Positions 9,315 through 18,589 are shown, numbered from the stretch's first letter. The stretch: 64,000 nt of DNA from Vogesella oryzae (GCF_902829295.1 NZ_CADEPL010000020.1:100933-164932), one strand, 5' to 3'. Notes: generated by a model not told the origin, from the sequence alone. A program made the numbers and translations.

Positions 9315-10463
9315 ATGAGTGAAGTGGTTCTGACCGGCAAACCGAAGAAATCCGTTGCCCTGTCCGGCGTTGCCGCCGGCAACACTGCACTGTGCACCGT
9401 TGGCCGCACCGGCAACGACCTGCACTACCGCGGCTACGACATCCTGGACCTGGCGGCGCACTGCGAATTCGAAGAAGTCGCCTACCTGCTGGTACACGGC
9501 AAGCTGCCGAACAAGGCCGAGCTGGCCGGCTACAAGAAGAAACTGAAAAGCCTGCGCGGCCTGCCGGCGTCGGTAAAAGCGGTGCTGGAAGCGCTGCCGG
9601 CCGCCGCCCATCCGATGGACGTGATGCGTAGCGGCGTGTCCGCGCTGGGCTGCGCGCTGCCGGAAAAAGACGACCACAACGCCGCTGGTGCCCGCGACAT
9701 CGCCGACCGGCTGATGGCCAGCCTCGGCTCGATGCTGCTGTACTGGTACCACTTCAGCCACAACGGCAAGCGCATCCACGTCGAAACCGATGACGACTCC
9801 ATCGGCGGCCACTTCCTGCACCTGCTGCATGGCGAGAAGCCGTCCGAGCAATGGGTACGCGCGATGCACACCTCGCTGAACCTGTATGCCGAGCACGAAT
9901 TCAACGCCTCCACCTTTACCGCCCGCGTCATCGCCGGCACCGGCTCCGACCTGTACAGCGCCATCACCGGCGCCATCGGCGCGCTGCGCGGCCCGAAACA
10001 CGGCGGCGCCAACGAAGTAGCGTTCGAAGTGCAGAAACGCTACGAAAACCCGGACGAAGCCGAGGCCGACATCAAGGCCCGCGTGGAACGCAAGGAGGTG
10101 GTGATCGGCTTCGGCCACCCGGTGTACACCATCAGCGACCCGCGCAATAAAGTGATCAAGGAAGTGGCGCGCGAACTGTCGCTGGCCGCCGGCGACACCA
10201 AGATGTTCGACATCGCCGAACGGCTGGAAACCGTGATGTGGGACATCAAGAAGATGTTCCCGAACCTGGACTGGTTCAGCGCGGTGAGCTACCACATGAT
10301 GGGCGTGCCCACCGCGATGTTCACCCCGCTGTTTGTGATCGCCCGCACCAGCGGCTGGAGCGCGCATGTGATGGAGCAGCGTGTCGATGGCAAGATCATC
10401 CGCCCGTCGGCCAACTACACCGGCCCGGAAGACCTGCCTTTCGTGCCGCTGTCGCAACGCTAA
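9315..10463 (+). CDS. prpC: 2-Methylcitrate synthase
   Basis: Condenses propionyl-CoA with oxaloacetate to 2-methylcitrate. It has 382 residues from the ATG at 9315, preceded by AAAGGAGAAA; upstream frame sequence overlapping prpB is spurious. Citrate-synthase hallmarks are present: [11 protein letters not shown], the GPKHGGANE active-site histidine region, GFGHPVYT, and a C-terminal region with RPSANYTGP. The shorter length and N-terminus favour the methylcitrate rather than TCA enzyme, as does the operon. One GTTGGCCGC copy at 9399-9407 encodes Val-Gly-Arg. Confidence 0.95.
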   Translation: MSEVVLTGKPKKSVALSGVAAGNTALCTVGRTGNDLHYRGYDILDLAAHCEFEEVAYLLVHGKLPNKAELAGYKKKLKSLRGLPASVKAVLEALPAAAHPMDVMRSGVSALGCALPEKDDHNAAGARDIADRLMASLGSMLLYWYHFSHNGKRIHVETDDDSIGGHFLHLLHGEKPSEQWVRAMHTSLNLYAEHEFNASTFTARVIAGTGSDLYSAITGAIGALRGPKHGGANEVAFEVQKRYENPDEAEADIKARVERKEVVIGFGHPVYTISDPRNKVIKEVARELSLAAGDTKMFDIAERLETVMWDIKKMFPNLDWFSAVSYHMMGVPTAMFTPLFVIARTSGWSAHVMEQRVDGKIIRPSANYTGPEDLPFVPLSQR

Positions 10464-10522
10464 GCCGTCAGGCCGCGTCACCTGCCGGTGGTGCGGCCCC
10501 ACAACAATAACCAGCATCCGGC

Positions 10523-10550
10523 ACCTTGCGGCCAACGTTGGCCGCAAGGT
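10523..10550 (+). repeat. Perfect 28-bp palindrome between prpC and acnD
   Basis: A perfect 14+14 palindrome whose core is GCGGCCAACGTTGGCCGC (10528-10545), flanked by ACCTT/AAGGT. It lies 60 bases after prpC and 31 before acnD. It can fold as a stable hairpin but has no T-run, so it may pause or attenuate transcription, or protect the prpBC message end. Confidence 0.85.
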
Positions 10551-10580
10551 AATCGCCACCCTCACCCTTGTGCCCATGCC

Positions 10581-13181
10581 ATGAACAGCCAATACCGCAA
10601 GCCACTGCCCGGCACCGCCCTCGACTACTTCGATGCCCGTGCCGCCGTTGAAGCCCTCCAGCCCGGCGCCTGGGCCGGCCTGCCCTATACCGCCCGCGTA
10701 CACGCCGAGAACATCGTCCGCCGTGCCGACCCGGCCATCATCAACGACTGCCTGCTGCAGCTGATCGAGCGCAAGCGCGAGCGCGACTTCCCGTGGTTCC
10801 CGGCCCGCGTGGTTTGCCACGACATCCTCGGCCAGACCGCGCTGGTGGATCTGGCCGGCCTGCGTGACGCCATTGCCGACCAGGGCGGCGACCCGGCCAA
10901 GGTGAACCCGGTGGTGCCCGTGCAGCTGATCGTCGACCACTCGCTGGCCGTGGAATGCGGTGGTTTCGACCCGGAGGCGTTCCAGAAAAACCGAGACATC
11001 GAAGATCGGCGCAACGAAGACCGCTTCCACTTCATCGAGTGGACCAAGACCGCGTTCGACAACGTGGACGTGATTCCGGCCGGCAACGGCATCATGCACC
11101 AGATCAACCTGGAGAAGATGTCGCCGGTCATCCACGCCGACAACGGCGTGGCCTACCCGGATACCTGCGTCGGCACCGACAGTCATACCCCGCACGTGGA
11201 TGCGCTCGGCGTGATCGCGGTGGGCGTGGGCGGCCTGGAAGCCGAAAACGTGATGCTGGGCCGCGCCTCGTGGATGCGGCTGCCGGATATCGTCGGTGTG
11301 GAGCTGAGCGGCCGCCGCCAGCCCGGCATCACCGCCACTGACGTGGTGCTGGCGCTCACCGAATTCCTGCGTCAGCAAAAAGTGGTCGGCGCCTATCTGG
11401 AATTCTATGGTGCCGGTGCTGCCAGCCTCACCATCGGCGACCGTGCCACCATCTCCAATATGGCTCCGGAATACGGCGCCACCGCCGCCATGTTCGCCAT
11501 CGACGGCCAGACGCTGGACTATCTGCGCCTGACCGGCCGCAGCGACGAACAGGTAAAGCTGGTGGAAAGCTACGCCAGGGAAGCCGGCCTGTGGGCCGAC
11601 AGCCTGCGCGAGGTGCAGTACGAGCGCGTACTGCGCTTCGACCTGTCGAGCGTGGTGCGCAACATGGCCGGCCCGTCCAACCCGCACAAACGCCTGCCGA
11701 CCTCGGCGCTGGCCGAGCGCGGCATTGCGGCCAACCTGGAAGCGGCGCGCGCCGAAGAAGCGCAGGGCCTGATGCCGGATGGTGCGGTAATCATCGCCGC
11801 CATCACCAGCTGCACCAACACCAGCAACCCGCGCAATGTGATCGCCGCTGGCCTGCTGGCCCGCAACGCCCGCAAGCTCGGCCTGGTACGCAAGCCGTGG
11901 GTGAAGACCTCGCTGGCCCCTGGCTCCAAGGTGGTGAAACTGTATCTGGAAGAAGCCGGCCTGCTGGACGACCTGGAAGCACTGGGCTTCGGCATCGTCG
12001 CCTATGCTTGTACCTCCTGTAACGGCATGTCCGGTGCGCTGGAACCGCACATCCAGCAGGAGATCATTGACCGCGACTTGTACGCCACCGCCGTACTGTC
12101 CGGCAACCGCAACTTCGACGGCCGTATCCACCCGTACGCCAAGCAGGCCTTCCTGGCCTCGCCGCCACTGGTGGTGGCCTACGCCATCGCCGGTACCGTA
12201 CGTTTCGACATCGAGCAGGATGTGCTGACCGTGGTGGATGGCAAGGCAATCCGCCTCAAGGACATCTGGCCGAGTGACGAGGAAATCGACGCCATCGTGG
12301 CACGCGCGGTGAAGCCGGAGCAGTTCAACCAGATCTACATCCCGATGTTCGAGAAGCGCGCCACCGAGAAGGCCGCCTCGCCGCTGTACGACTGGCGCCC
12401 GATGAGCACTTATATTCGCCGCCCGCCGTACTGGGAAGGCGCGCTGGCCGGTGAGCGCACCTTGCGCGGCATGCGCCCGCTGGCACTGCTGCCGGACAAC
12501 ATCACCACCGACCATTTGTCGCCGTCCAACGCCATCCTGATGAACTCGGCAGCCGGCGAGTACCTGCACAAGATGGGCTTGCCGGAGGAGGACTTCAACT
12601 CCTACGCCACCCACCGCGGCGACCACCTCACCGCGCAGCGCGCCACCTTCGCCAACCCGCAGCTGGTAAACGAAATGGCCGTGGTGGATGGTGAAGTGAA
12701 GAAAGGCTCGCTGGCGCGTGTGGAACCGGAAGGCAAGGTGATGCGCATGTGGGAAGCCATCGAAACCTATATGAACCGCAAGCAGCCGCTGATCATCGTG
12801 GCCGGCGCCGACTACGGCCAGGGCAGCTCGCGTGACTGGGCCGCCAAAGGCGTGCGTCTGGCCGGGGTGGAAGCCATCGTCGCCGAAGGCTTCGAGCGCA
12901 TTCACCGCACCAACCTGATCGGCATGGGCGTGCTGCCGCTGGAGTTCAAGCCGGGTACCACCCGCAAGACGCTGCAGCTGGACGGCACCGAAACCTATGA
13001 TGTGCAGGGCCAGCTGACCCCGCGCGCCGAGCTGACGCTGGTGATCCACCGCAAGAACGGCGAGACCTTGCAAGTGCCGGTAACCTGCCGTCTGGATTCG
13101 GACGAAGAGGTGTCGGTGTACGAAGCCGGTGGCGTGCTGCAACGCTTTGCCAAGGACTTCCTGCAAGGCGCCACCGCCTGA
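10581..13181 (+). CDS. acnD: Fe/S-dependent 2-methylcitrate dehydratase AcnD
   Basis: Aconitase-like enzyme that dehydrates 2-methylcitrate; with PrpF it replaces PrpD. It has 866 residues from ATG 10581; a longer in-frame start runs through the palindrome and is rejected. Conserved blocks include VGTDSHTPHVDALGV, the cluster cysteines in ITSCTNTSNP and ACTSCNGMSG, and the C-terminal swivel domain (YGQGSSRDWAAKG). Pairing with prpF distinguishes AcnD from AcnA. One 9-mer copy at 11727-11735 encodes Ala-Ala-Asn. The antisense frame is also long and open, but only the plus frame has aconitase motifs. Confidence 0.95.
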   Translation: MNSQYRKPLPGTALDYFDARAAVEALQPGAWAGLPYTARVHAENIVRRADPAIINDCLLQLIERKRERDFPWFPARVVCHDILGQTALVDLAGLRDAIADQGGDPAKVNPVVPVQLIVDHSLAVECGGFDPEAFQKNRDIEDRRNEDRFHFIEWTKTAFDNVDVIPAGNGIMHQINLEKMSPVIHADNGVAYPDTCVGTDSHTPHVDALGVIAVGVGGLEAENVMLGRASWMRLPDIVGVELSGRRQPGITATDVVLALTEFLRQQKVVGAYLEFYGAGAASLTIGDRATISNMAPEYGATAAMFAIDGQTLDYLRLTGRSDEQVKLVESYAREAGLWADSLREVQYERVLRFDLSSVVRNMAGPSNPHKRLPTSALAERGIAANLEAARAEEAQGLMPDGAVIIAAITSCTNTSNPRNVIAAGLLARNARKLGLVRKPWVKTSLAPGSKVVKLYLEEAGLLDDLEALGFGIVAYACTSCNGMSGALEPHIQQEIIDRDLYATAVLSGNRNFDGRIHPYAKQAFLASPPLVVAYAIAGTVRFDIEQDVLTVVDGKAIRLKDIWPSDEEIDAIVARAVKPEQFNQIYIPMFEKRATEKAASPLYDWRPMSTYIRRPPYWEGALAGERTLRGMRPLALLPDNITTDHLSPSNAILMNSAAGEYLHKMGLPEEDFNSYATHRGDHLTAQRATFANPQLVNEMAVVDGEVKKGSLARVEPEGKVMRMWEAIETYMNRKQPLIIVAGADYGQGSSRDWAAKGVRLAGVEAIVAEGFERIHRTNLIGMGVLPLEFKPGTTRKTLQLDGTETYDVQGQLTPRAELTLVIHRKNGETLQVPVTCRLDSDEEVSVYEAGGVLQRFAKDFLQGATA

Positions 13182-13189
13182 TGCCACGC

Positions 13190-13217
13190 TGCGGCCAACC
13201 TTGCGAGGTTGGCCGCA
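13190..13217 (+). repeat. Inverted pair of GTTGGCCGC words between acnD and prpF
   Basis: TGCGGCCAACCT and AGGTTGGCCGCA form a 12-bp stem with a TGCG loop, starting 8 bases after the acnD stop. No T-run follows. Same layout as the other operon-internal pairs. Confidence 0.82.
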
Positions 13218-13255
13218 AGCAGTTTGCCGCCCGACATTTTTATCCAGGAGCGCCC

Positions 13256-14443
13256 ATGGCTCACCCTTCCCAGATTCGCATCCCCGCCACCTACATCCGC
13301 GGCGGCACCAGCAAGGGAGTGTTCTTCCGCCTGCAGGACTTGCCGGAACGCTGCCAGCAGCCCGGCCCGGCACGCGATGCGCTGTTCATGCGCGTGATCG
13401 GCAGCCCCGACCCCTACTCCGCCCACATCGACGGCATGGGTGGCGCCACTTCCAGCACCAGCAAGTGCGTGATCCTGTCCCAAAGCAGCCAGCCCGATCA
13501 CGACGTGGACTACCTGTACGGCCAGGTCGCCATCGACAAGGCCTTTGTCGACTGGAGCGGCAACTGCGGCAACCTGAGCACCGCCGCCGGCGCTTTTGCC
13601 ATCCACGCCGGATTGATCGACCCGGCGCGCGTGCCGGACAACGGCGTGTGTGTGGTGCGCATCTGGCAAGCCAATATCCAGAAAACCATCATCGCCCATG
13701 TGCCGGTGACTAACGGCCAGGTACAGGAAACCGGTGATTTCGAGCTGGATGGCGTCACCTTTCCGGCGGCCGAGATCGTGCTGGAGTTCATGGATCCGTC
13801 TGACGACGGCGACGAAGGCGGCAGCATGTTCCCCACCGGCAAGCTGGTGGACGATCTGGAAGTACCCGGCGTCGGCACCTTCAAGGCCACCATGATCAGT
13901 GCCGGCATTCCCACCATCTTCGTCAATGCCGCCGACATCGGTTACAGCGGCACCGAGCTGCGTGAGGCCATCAACACTGACCCGGCGGCGCTGGCAAGAT
14001 TCGAAGCCATCCGCGTCGCCGGCGCGCTGCGCATGGGGCTGATCAAGACGCCGGCAGAAGCCGCTACCCGCCAGCACACGCCGAAAATCGCCTTCGTCGC
14101 GCCGCCGGCCGACTACACCGCCGCCAGCGGCAAGCAGATCAAGGCCGGCGACATCGATGTACTGGTGCGGGCGCTGTCGATGGGTAAGCTGCACCACGCC
14201 ATGATGGGCACCGCCGCGGTAGCCATCGCCACCGCCGCCGCCGTGCCCGGCACGCTGGTGAACCTGGCGGCCGGTGGCGGCGAACGCAACACGGTGCGTT
14301 TCGGCCATCCGTCCGGCACCCTGCGCGTGGGTGCCGAGGCCAAACTGGTCGACGGCCAGTGGCTGGTCACCAAAGCCATCATGAGCCGCAGCGCGCGCAT
14401 CCTGATGGAGGGCTGGGTGCGGGTGCCGTCTGACGCGTTCTAA
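13256..14443 (+). CDS. prpF: 2-Methylaconitate cis-trans isomerase PrpF
   Basis: Isomerises the 2-methylaconitate made by AcnD so that aconitase can hydrate it. It has 395 residues from the ATG after CCAGGAG; the upstream in-frame extension runs through the hairpin. PrpF signatures: IPATYIRGGTSKGVFF at residues 8-23 and GNCGNLSTAAGAFA near 102-115, the DAP-epimerase-like fold regions. Last gene of the propionate operon, followed by another inverted pair. Confidence 0.95.
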   Translation: MAHPSQIRIPATYIRGGTSKGVFFRLQDLPERCQQPGPARDALFMRVIGSPDPYSAHIDGMGGATSSTSKCVILSQSSQPDHDVDYLYGQVAIDKAFVDWSGNCGNLSTAAGAFAIHAGLIDPARVPDNGVCVVRIWQANIQKTIIAHVPVTNGQVQETGDFELDGVTFPAAEIVLEFMDPSDDGDEGGSMFPTGKLVDDLEVPGVGTFKATMISAGIPTIFVNAADIGYSGTELREAINTDPAALARFEAIRVAGALRMGLIKTPAEAATRQHTPKIAFVAPPADYTAASGKQIKAGDIDVLVRALSMGKLHHAMMGTAAVAIATAAAVPGTLVNLAAGGGERNTVRFGHPSGTLRVGAEAKLVDGQWLVTKAIMSRSARILMEGWVRVPSDAF

Positions 14444-14468
14444 ACCGGCAGCGCCTCCACGCCAACAT

Positions 14469-14498
14469 TGCGGCCAACCTGCTGACAGGTTGGCCGCA
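14469..14498 (+). terminator. GTTGGCCGC inverted pair at the end of the prp operon
   Basis: TGCGGCCAACCTG, loop CTGA, CAGGTTGGCCGCA: a 13-bp perfect stem 25 bases after prpF, followed by TCGTATTTGTAG. The weak T-rich tail makes this a plausible operon terminator. Confidence 0.6.
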
Positions 14499-14604
14499 TC
14501 GTATTTGTAGTTACGCTACGGCGCTTGTGACAACGCGGATACATGGTCGACAAATCCACGCATGATCCAGCGGCGACAATGGGGCATTCCATCCGAGCCT
14601 GCCC

Positions 14605-15096
14605 ATGTCCCGATTCTCCTGCTGGCACTGCTTGCTGTTGTGCCTGTTATCCGCCGCACCAGCCCTCGCCCGCGCCGAGGGTTTGCTGACCAGCTTCTAC
14701 TGCGTAGTGCAGGCGGTAGAGTCCGGCAACGCTTTCAGCTGTGTGCGCTATCGCCAGCTGCCGGACAGCGAAGAGGTCGAGCAAAGCCGCGTGCGCGTCA
14801 GCCTGCTGGCGTTCCAGCCGCCGCCGGACAACCACCCGCTGGCGGCCGCAAGCTATACCCAGCTGGACAACATCCTGTTGTATCAGCAGGTGCGGGTGGA
14901 TGTGTTCGGGGTAGACAAGGTTGGCCGCGACCTGGCCCGCGTGCGGCTATACAAGGCGGATATCACGGCAGCGTTGCTAAGCCGCGGGCTGGGCAGTGTC
15001 GACCGCTCGCAATACGGCGCCTATTACTACGTACCGTTCGAGCGTGAGGCACGTAACGAGGGACTAGGCATCTGGGCGCAATCTGACCCGCTGTGA
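14605..15096 (+). CDS. Exported SNase-like (thermonuclease-fold) protein, active site degenerate
   Basis: 163 residues with a signal peptide (about 1-22, ending ALARA). The remainder follows the order of a staphylococcal-nuclease OB-fold: a V.AVESGNAFSCV strand where active nucleases have V.DGDT, SLLAFQPP in place of RL.GIDAPE, then VRVDVFG.DKVGRDLARVRLY and a C-terminal YVPFEREARNEGLGIWA that matches the family's EA...GLW end. The Asp/Arg/Glu catalytic residues are not visible, so nuclease activity is doubtful. It stands alone between the prp operon and a convergent diguanylate cyclase gene. Confidence 0.65.
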   Translation: MSRFSCWHCLLLCLLSAAPALARAEGLLTSFYCVVQAVESGNAFSCVRYRQLPDSEEVEQSRVRVSLLAFQPPPDNHPLAAASYTQLDNILLYQQVRVDVFGVDKVGRDLARVRLYKADITAALLSRGLGSVDRSQYGAYYYVPFEREARNEGLGIWAQSDPL

Positions 15097-15121
15097 TGCC
15101 GGTCGGCAGTGGACAGGCGGC

Positions 15122-16351
15122 TCAGCTTTCCACGCGGTTGCGGCCCTGCATCTTGGCCTGATACAGCAGGGTATCGGCCCGCTTCAGCCACGCGTCCAGC
15201 TCTTCGTCCGGCTGCCAGATGGCGACACCGAGGCTGGCCGTCAACTGCAGGCGGCGGCCATCCTCCAGCAGCATGGAAGTGGCAACCGCCTCGCGCAGCC
15301 GCTCGGCCACAAGGCGGGCGTTGTCGCCGCCGGTATCCGGCAGCACCACCACGAACTCTTCGCCACCGAAACGCACCACCCAGTCGATATCGTTGCGTAG
15401 CTGGCTGCGCAGGCGCGTGGCCACCTCGCGCAGCACCTCGTCACCGACCAGGTGGCCGTATTCGTCGTTGATCTGCTTGAAGTGATCGATATCGCAGAAC
15501 ACCAGCGCCAGCGGTTGGCCGCTTCGCTGCGCCCGCGCGGTTTCCTGCGGCAGGCGCTCGTCCAGAAACGCACGGTTGTAACAACCGGTCAGGGTGTCAT
15601 GGGTCAGCAGGTCGCGAATATCGGCCAGCGCGCTTTCCAGCTGCCGCGTGCGCTCCGCCACCTGCTGGTCAAGCGACTCGATATGTTCGGTCAGCGCATT
15701 CTGCAGGGTGCCAAAACCGGCGGCGACCAGATCGATCTCGTCATGCATATCGCGTTTGCCGCGCTGCAGCCGCAGCGGCGAGGTCAGCGTGTGCGGGCCG
15801 AGGCGGCCGGCAAAATCGGCCATCGCGTGCATGGGCTTTTCCAGGTCGCGCCGCAGCACGTACACCACCAGCGCACAGAGCAACACCGTCAGCAGGAAAT
15901 AGCCCAGCAACATGCCGGCCAGGGCTAACGCCACCTGCCGGTAGATGTAGTTGTCCTTGAGCACGATCAGCAGCTCGCCCAGCGCCTTGCCGCCACCGGC
16001 CGGCGGCGGAATGACAAAGCGCGAGACCTGGTTGTGGTACAGCAGCGAGGCATCGCCGGCCTCGAACATCTGCCCGGTCACCACATTGACGCGCACAAAG
16101 CCGACGCCTGGTCGGGCGGCGATCACCGCCAGCTGCTGCCGCACGGTGGCCGGCTCGATGTCCCACAGCGCCACCGACAGCATCGGCATATTGCTGCTGG
16201 CAACGTACTGGATATTGCCCAGCAGCTGTTGCCGCACCGAGTGGTACGTCCACACCCCCTGCACGGCACTGAACAGCAGGGTACAGCAAGTCGCCAGCAG
16301 GGCCAGACGGCGGATCAGCGCATAGGCAAGCGAGCGGAAGTTTTGCGGCAA
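15122..16351 (-). CDS. Membrane-bound diguanylate cyclase (GGDEF)
   Basis: 409 residues starting at a TTG (no ATG precedes the first membrane helix). Membrane helices near 13-33 and 142-165 bracket a periplasmic domain of about 105 residues. A HAMP-like linker, a short coiled coil near 225-250 and a GGDEF domain follow. The active-site loop is RFGGEEF. The RxxD inhibitory site is not canonical (NDID stands where RxxD is expected). It lies 12 bases after a periplasmic binding protein gene, so the pair is one operon and the binding protein may control cyclase activity. A 9-mer copy lies at 15524-15532. Confidence 0.88.
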   Translation of the reverse strand: MPQNFRSLAYALIRRLALLATCCTLLFSAVQGVWTYHSVRQQLLGNIQYVASSNMPMLSVALWDIEPATVRQQLAVIAARPGVGFVRVNVVTGQMFEAGDASLLYHNQVSRFVIPPPAGGGKALGELLIVLKDNYIYRQVALALAGMLLGYFLLTVLLCALVVYVLRRDLEKPMHAMADFAGRLGPHTLTSPLRLQRGKRDMHDEIDLVAAGFGTLQNALTEHIESLDQQVAERTRQLESALADIRDLLTHDTLTGCYNRAFLDERLPQETARAQRSGQPLALVFCDIDHFKQINDEYGHLVGDEVLREVATRLRSQLRNDIDWVVRFGGEEFVVVLPDTGGDNARLVAERLREAVATSMLLEDGRRLQLTASLGVAIWQPDEELDAWLKRADTLLYQAKMQGRNRVES

Positions 16352-16363
16352 AGTGCGACTTTC

Positions 16364-17458
16364 TTACTTGAGCAGTTGCTGGAAGCCGAAATCGTAGCGC
16401 TTCAGACGCGGATTGAATGCCTTGCTGTAGTGACGGAAGTCGACGCGCGAGAAATCCATATCTCCGTAATAGCGCAGATAGCGCTCGGCGCTGGCGGCAT
16501 CGAACAGCGTGAACATGGTGCGATCCAGCTCCAGCCCTTCCGTGGCGAAGTCGATGCCGCGGTTGTAGTCGTACAGCATCACCAGCGCCCAGGCGCCGGC
16601 AATGAAATGGCCGCCGGACAGCGCAGCCAGGCTGCCGTCACGCAGTGCCTGCATCGCTTCGGTCGAGGTATTGATGCCGCTGAAGAAGGCATCCTTGCCC
16701 GGCTGGCCGCCCCGCTTACGCCAGCTGTCCATGGCGCCAAAGGTCATCAGGTCGTTGCCGGCCCACACCATGCGCGCCTGCGGATAACGCAGGTATAGCC
16801 AATCGCTCTGCTCCGCGCCGCGCGCGCGGTTCCAGGCGGCGTAGACCTCCTGCACCAGCTCCACGTCACCGGCTTCGGCCACGGCCTTGCGCATGCCCTC
16901 GTCCCGGGCGATCGAGGCAGGGGTGGAACGGTCGCCACCAATGGCGATCAGCTGCAGCTTGCCGCCCACCCGCGGCAGCTTCGCCTTGCGCGCACGCTGG
17001 ATCAGCGCCTTGGCCGACTGGTAGCCGGCATCTTCCGCGCGCGGCTCCAGCGACCCCAGCCACAGGTGGAACTGGGTGCGCGGCGCGCCCATCGGCTCCG
17101 GCCCCTTGTCGTCGCCACGGCCGCTAAAGGCCAGGAAGGTGCGGATACCGGCGGAATCCAGCAACCGCAGGATTTCCGGTCCGGTGCCGTAGTCGTTGGA
17201 CAGGATCACATAGTCCGGGCGCTTGTCCCTGGGGCGGGCCACGATCTCGCGGGCGAATTCCACGGCGCGGGGATGAACCCGCTCGGCGTACAGCACTTCC
17301 AGCTGCACGCCCAGATCGTCGGCCGCGGCCTGCATCGCGCGCGTGGCGGTCAGCCAATAGATCTCGTCATGCTTGCCCGGGTTGATGAAAGTCACCGACA
17401 TGGCCTGGGCCAGGCCGCAATACAGCAAACAGCAGAACACGAGTAGCGTCCGTCGCAC
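16364..17458 (-). CDS. Periplasmic sugar-type binding protein (Peripla_BP family) without a transporter
   Basis: 364 residues from GTG 17456-17458, placed 8 bases after GGAGG and directly opening a signal peptide (VRRTLLVFCCLLYCGLAQA); an ATG 63 bases further upstream lacks a ribosome site. The body resembles type-I LacI/ribose-binding-like proteins: TFINPGKHDEIYW, VLYAERVHPR, a VWAGNDLMTFGAMD stretch and FFSGINTSTEAM. No ABC permease or ATPase is nearby. Instead the next gene, 12 bases on, is a membrane diguanylate cyclase. A role as sensor subunit for cyclic-di-GMP signalling is inferred. Confidence 0.82.
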   Translation of the reverse strand: MRRTLLVFCCLLYCGLAQAMSVTFINPGKHDEIYWLTATRAMQAAADDLGVQLEVLYAERVHPRAVEFAREIVARPRDKRPDYVILSNDYGTGPEILRLLDSAGIRTFLAFSGRGDDKGPEPMGAPRTQFHLWLGSLEPRAEDAGYQSAKALIQRARKAKLPRVGGKLQLIAIGGDRSTPASIARDEGMRKAVAEAGDVELVQEVYAAWNRARGAEQSDWLYLRYPQARMVWAGNDLMTFGAMDSWRKRGGQPGKDAFFSGINTSTEAMQALRDGSLAALSGGHFIAGAWALVMLYDYNRGIDFATEGLELDRTMFTLFDAASAERYLRYYGDMDFSRVDFRHYSKAFNPRLKRYDFGFQQLLK

Positions 17459-17671
17459 CAAGACATCCTCCGGTTTGTTTTCTGAAAGAACGATACGGAA
17501 CGGCGTCCGCACGGCCTGCAATTATTTAATGCAGTAATTTTAAACAAAAACAGCAATAAACTCTAAACAAACCGTAAACATGCGTCGCCCACGCACAACA
17601 GCCAAAAACACAATCACAGCAATGCCTTAACCCTGCGGTCGCATACGAAACCGCTAGTTGCAGCCGGCCGG

Positions 17672-18589
17672 CTAGATCGCCGCCAGCCGTTGCTGCAGCA
17701 GCGCCGCCTCCTGCTGCAGCAGTGCGACAAAAGTGCCGCTCAGCGGTGTCGATGGCCGGAACTGCGGCAACACCACGCTAACCGCAAACGGCACCGATAC
17801 GGCAAAGCGGCGCAGCTGCATCCCCTGTCCGGCCATGGCCAGCGCGGTAAGCGGGTTGACGATGGCGACCCCCAGCCCCTGCTGCACCAGTGCGCACACC
17901 GACACCGCGCTGTGCGTCTCCCACACCAGCTGCCGCGCCACGCCGGCGGCGGCGAACACCGCATCCAGCTGCAGCCGGTAGGCATCCTGCGGCGACAGGC
18001 TGACAAACGGCTGCCCGGCAAAATCCTGCGGCGCCAGCACCGCCTTGGCCAGCAGTGGGTGACCCTCCGGCAATACGCACACTTCGTCGGCGCTGAGCAG
18101 CGGCTGCAGGCTGGTGCCCGGCGGCGGCTCCGCCGATTCGGTCAGACCGATGTCGAAGCGCTGCGCCGACAGCCACTCCTCCAGCAGCGGCGACTCCTGC
18201 GGCGTGATTGCCACCCGCACATTGCCCGCCTGTTGTTGCAGGCGCCGGCACACCGCCGGCAGCAAGGCATGGGCAAACGCCGGCAGGCAGGCGACGGCCA
18301 GCTGGCCGCCATCCGGCCGCGCCAGGTTGGCCGCAGTTTCTACAATACGTTCCAGACCGATATAGGAACGCTGCACCTCGTCGAACAGTGCCAGTGCCGG
18401 CGCCGTCGGCTGCAGCCGGCCCTTGATGCGGTCGAACAACACAAAGCCCAGCATTTGCTCCAGCCGCGCCAGCTCGCGGCTGACGGTGGGCTGCGAGGTG
18501 TGCAGCAAGGCGGCGGCGGCGGTGACGCTGCCGCTGGTCATCACCGCGCGGAACACTTCGATGTGTCGGTGTGAAATGCTCATCACCAT
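17672..18589 (-). CDS. lysR: LysR-type regulator divergent from lysA
   Basis: 305 residues; the N-terminal helix-turn-helix spans about 5-65 (VMTSGSVTAAAALLHTSQPT) and is followed by the LysR substrate domain. The start may be the first or third codon. It is divergent from lysA with about 100 bp between, the arrangement of E. coli lysR-lysA where LysR activates lysA in response to diaminopimelate and lysine. The symbol rests on this context. One 9-mer copy at 18326-18334. Confidence 0.85.
   Translation of the reverse strand: MVMSISHRHIEVFRAVMTSGSVTAAAALLHTSQPTVSRELARLEQMLGFVLFDRIKGRLQPTAPALALFDEVQRSYIGLERIVETAANLARPDGGQLAVACLPAFAHALLPAVCRRLQQQAGNVRVAITPQESPLLEEWLSAQRFDIGLTESAEPPPGTSLQPLLSADEVCVLPEGHPLLAKAVLAPQDFAGQPFVSLSPQDAYRLQLDAVFAAAGVARQLVWETHSAVSVCALVQQGLGVAIVNPLTALAMAGQGMQLRRFAVSVPFAVSVVLPQFRPSTPLSGTFVALLQQEAALLQQRLAAI

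Noticed and set aside
9273..13373. Very long minus-strand open frame (over 1,300 codons) opposite acnD
   Set aside because: Translation is His/Arg/Gly/Ala-rich with no motifs, while the plus strand encodes a textbook aconitase. Long antisense frames are expected in GC-rich codon-biased genes.
9191..14498. The prp spacers as insertion-sequence or REP-transposon remnants
   Set aside because: Only the 9-mer and a few flanking bases are shared; loops and spacing differ, and single copies in coding frames do not fit an element with defined ends.
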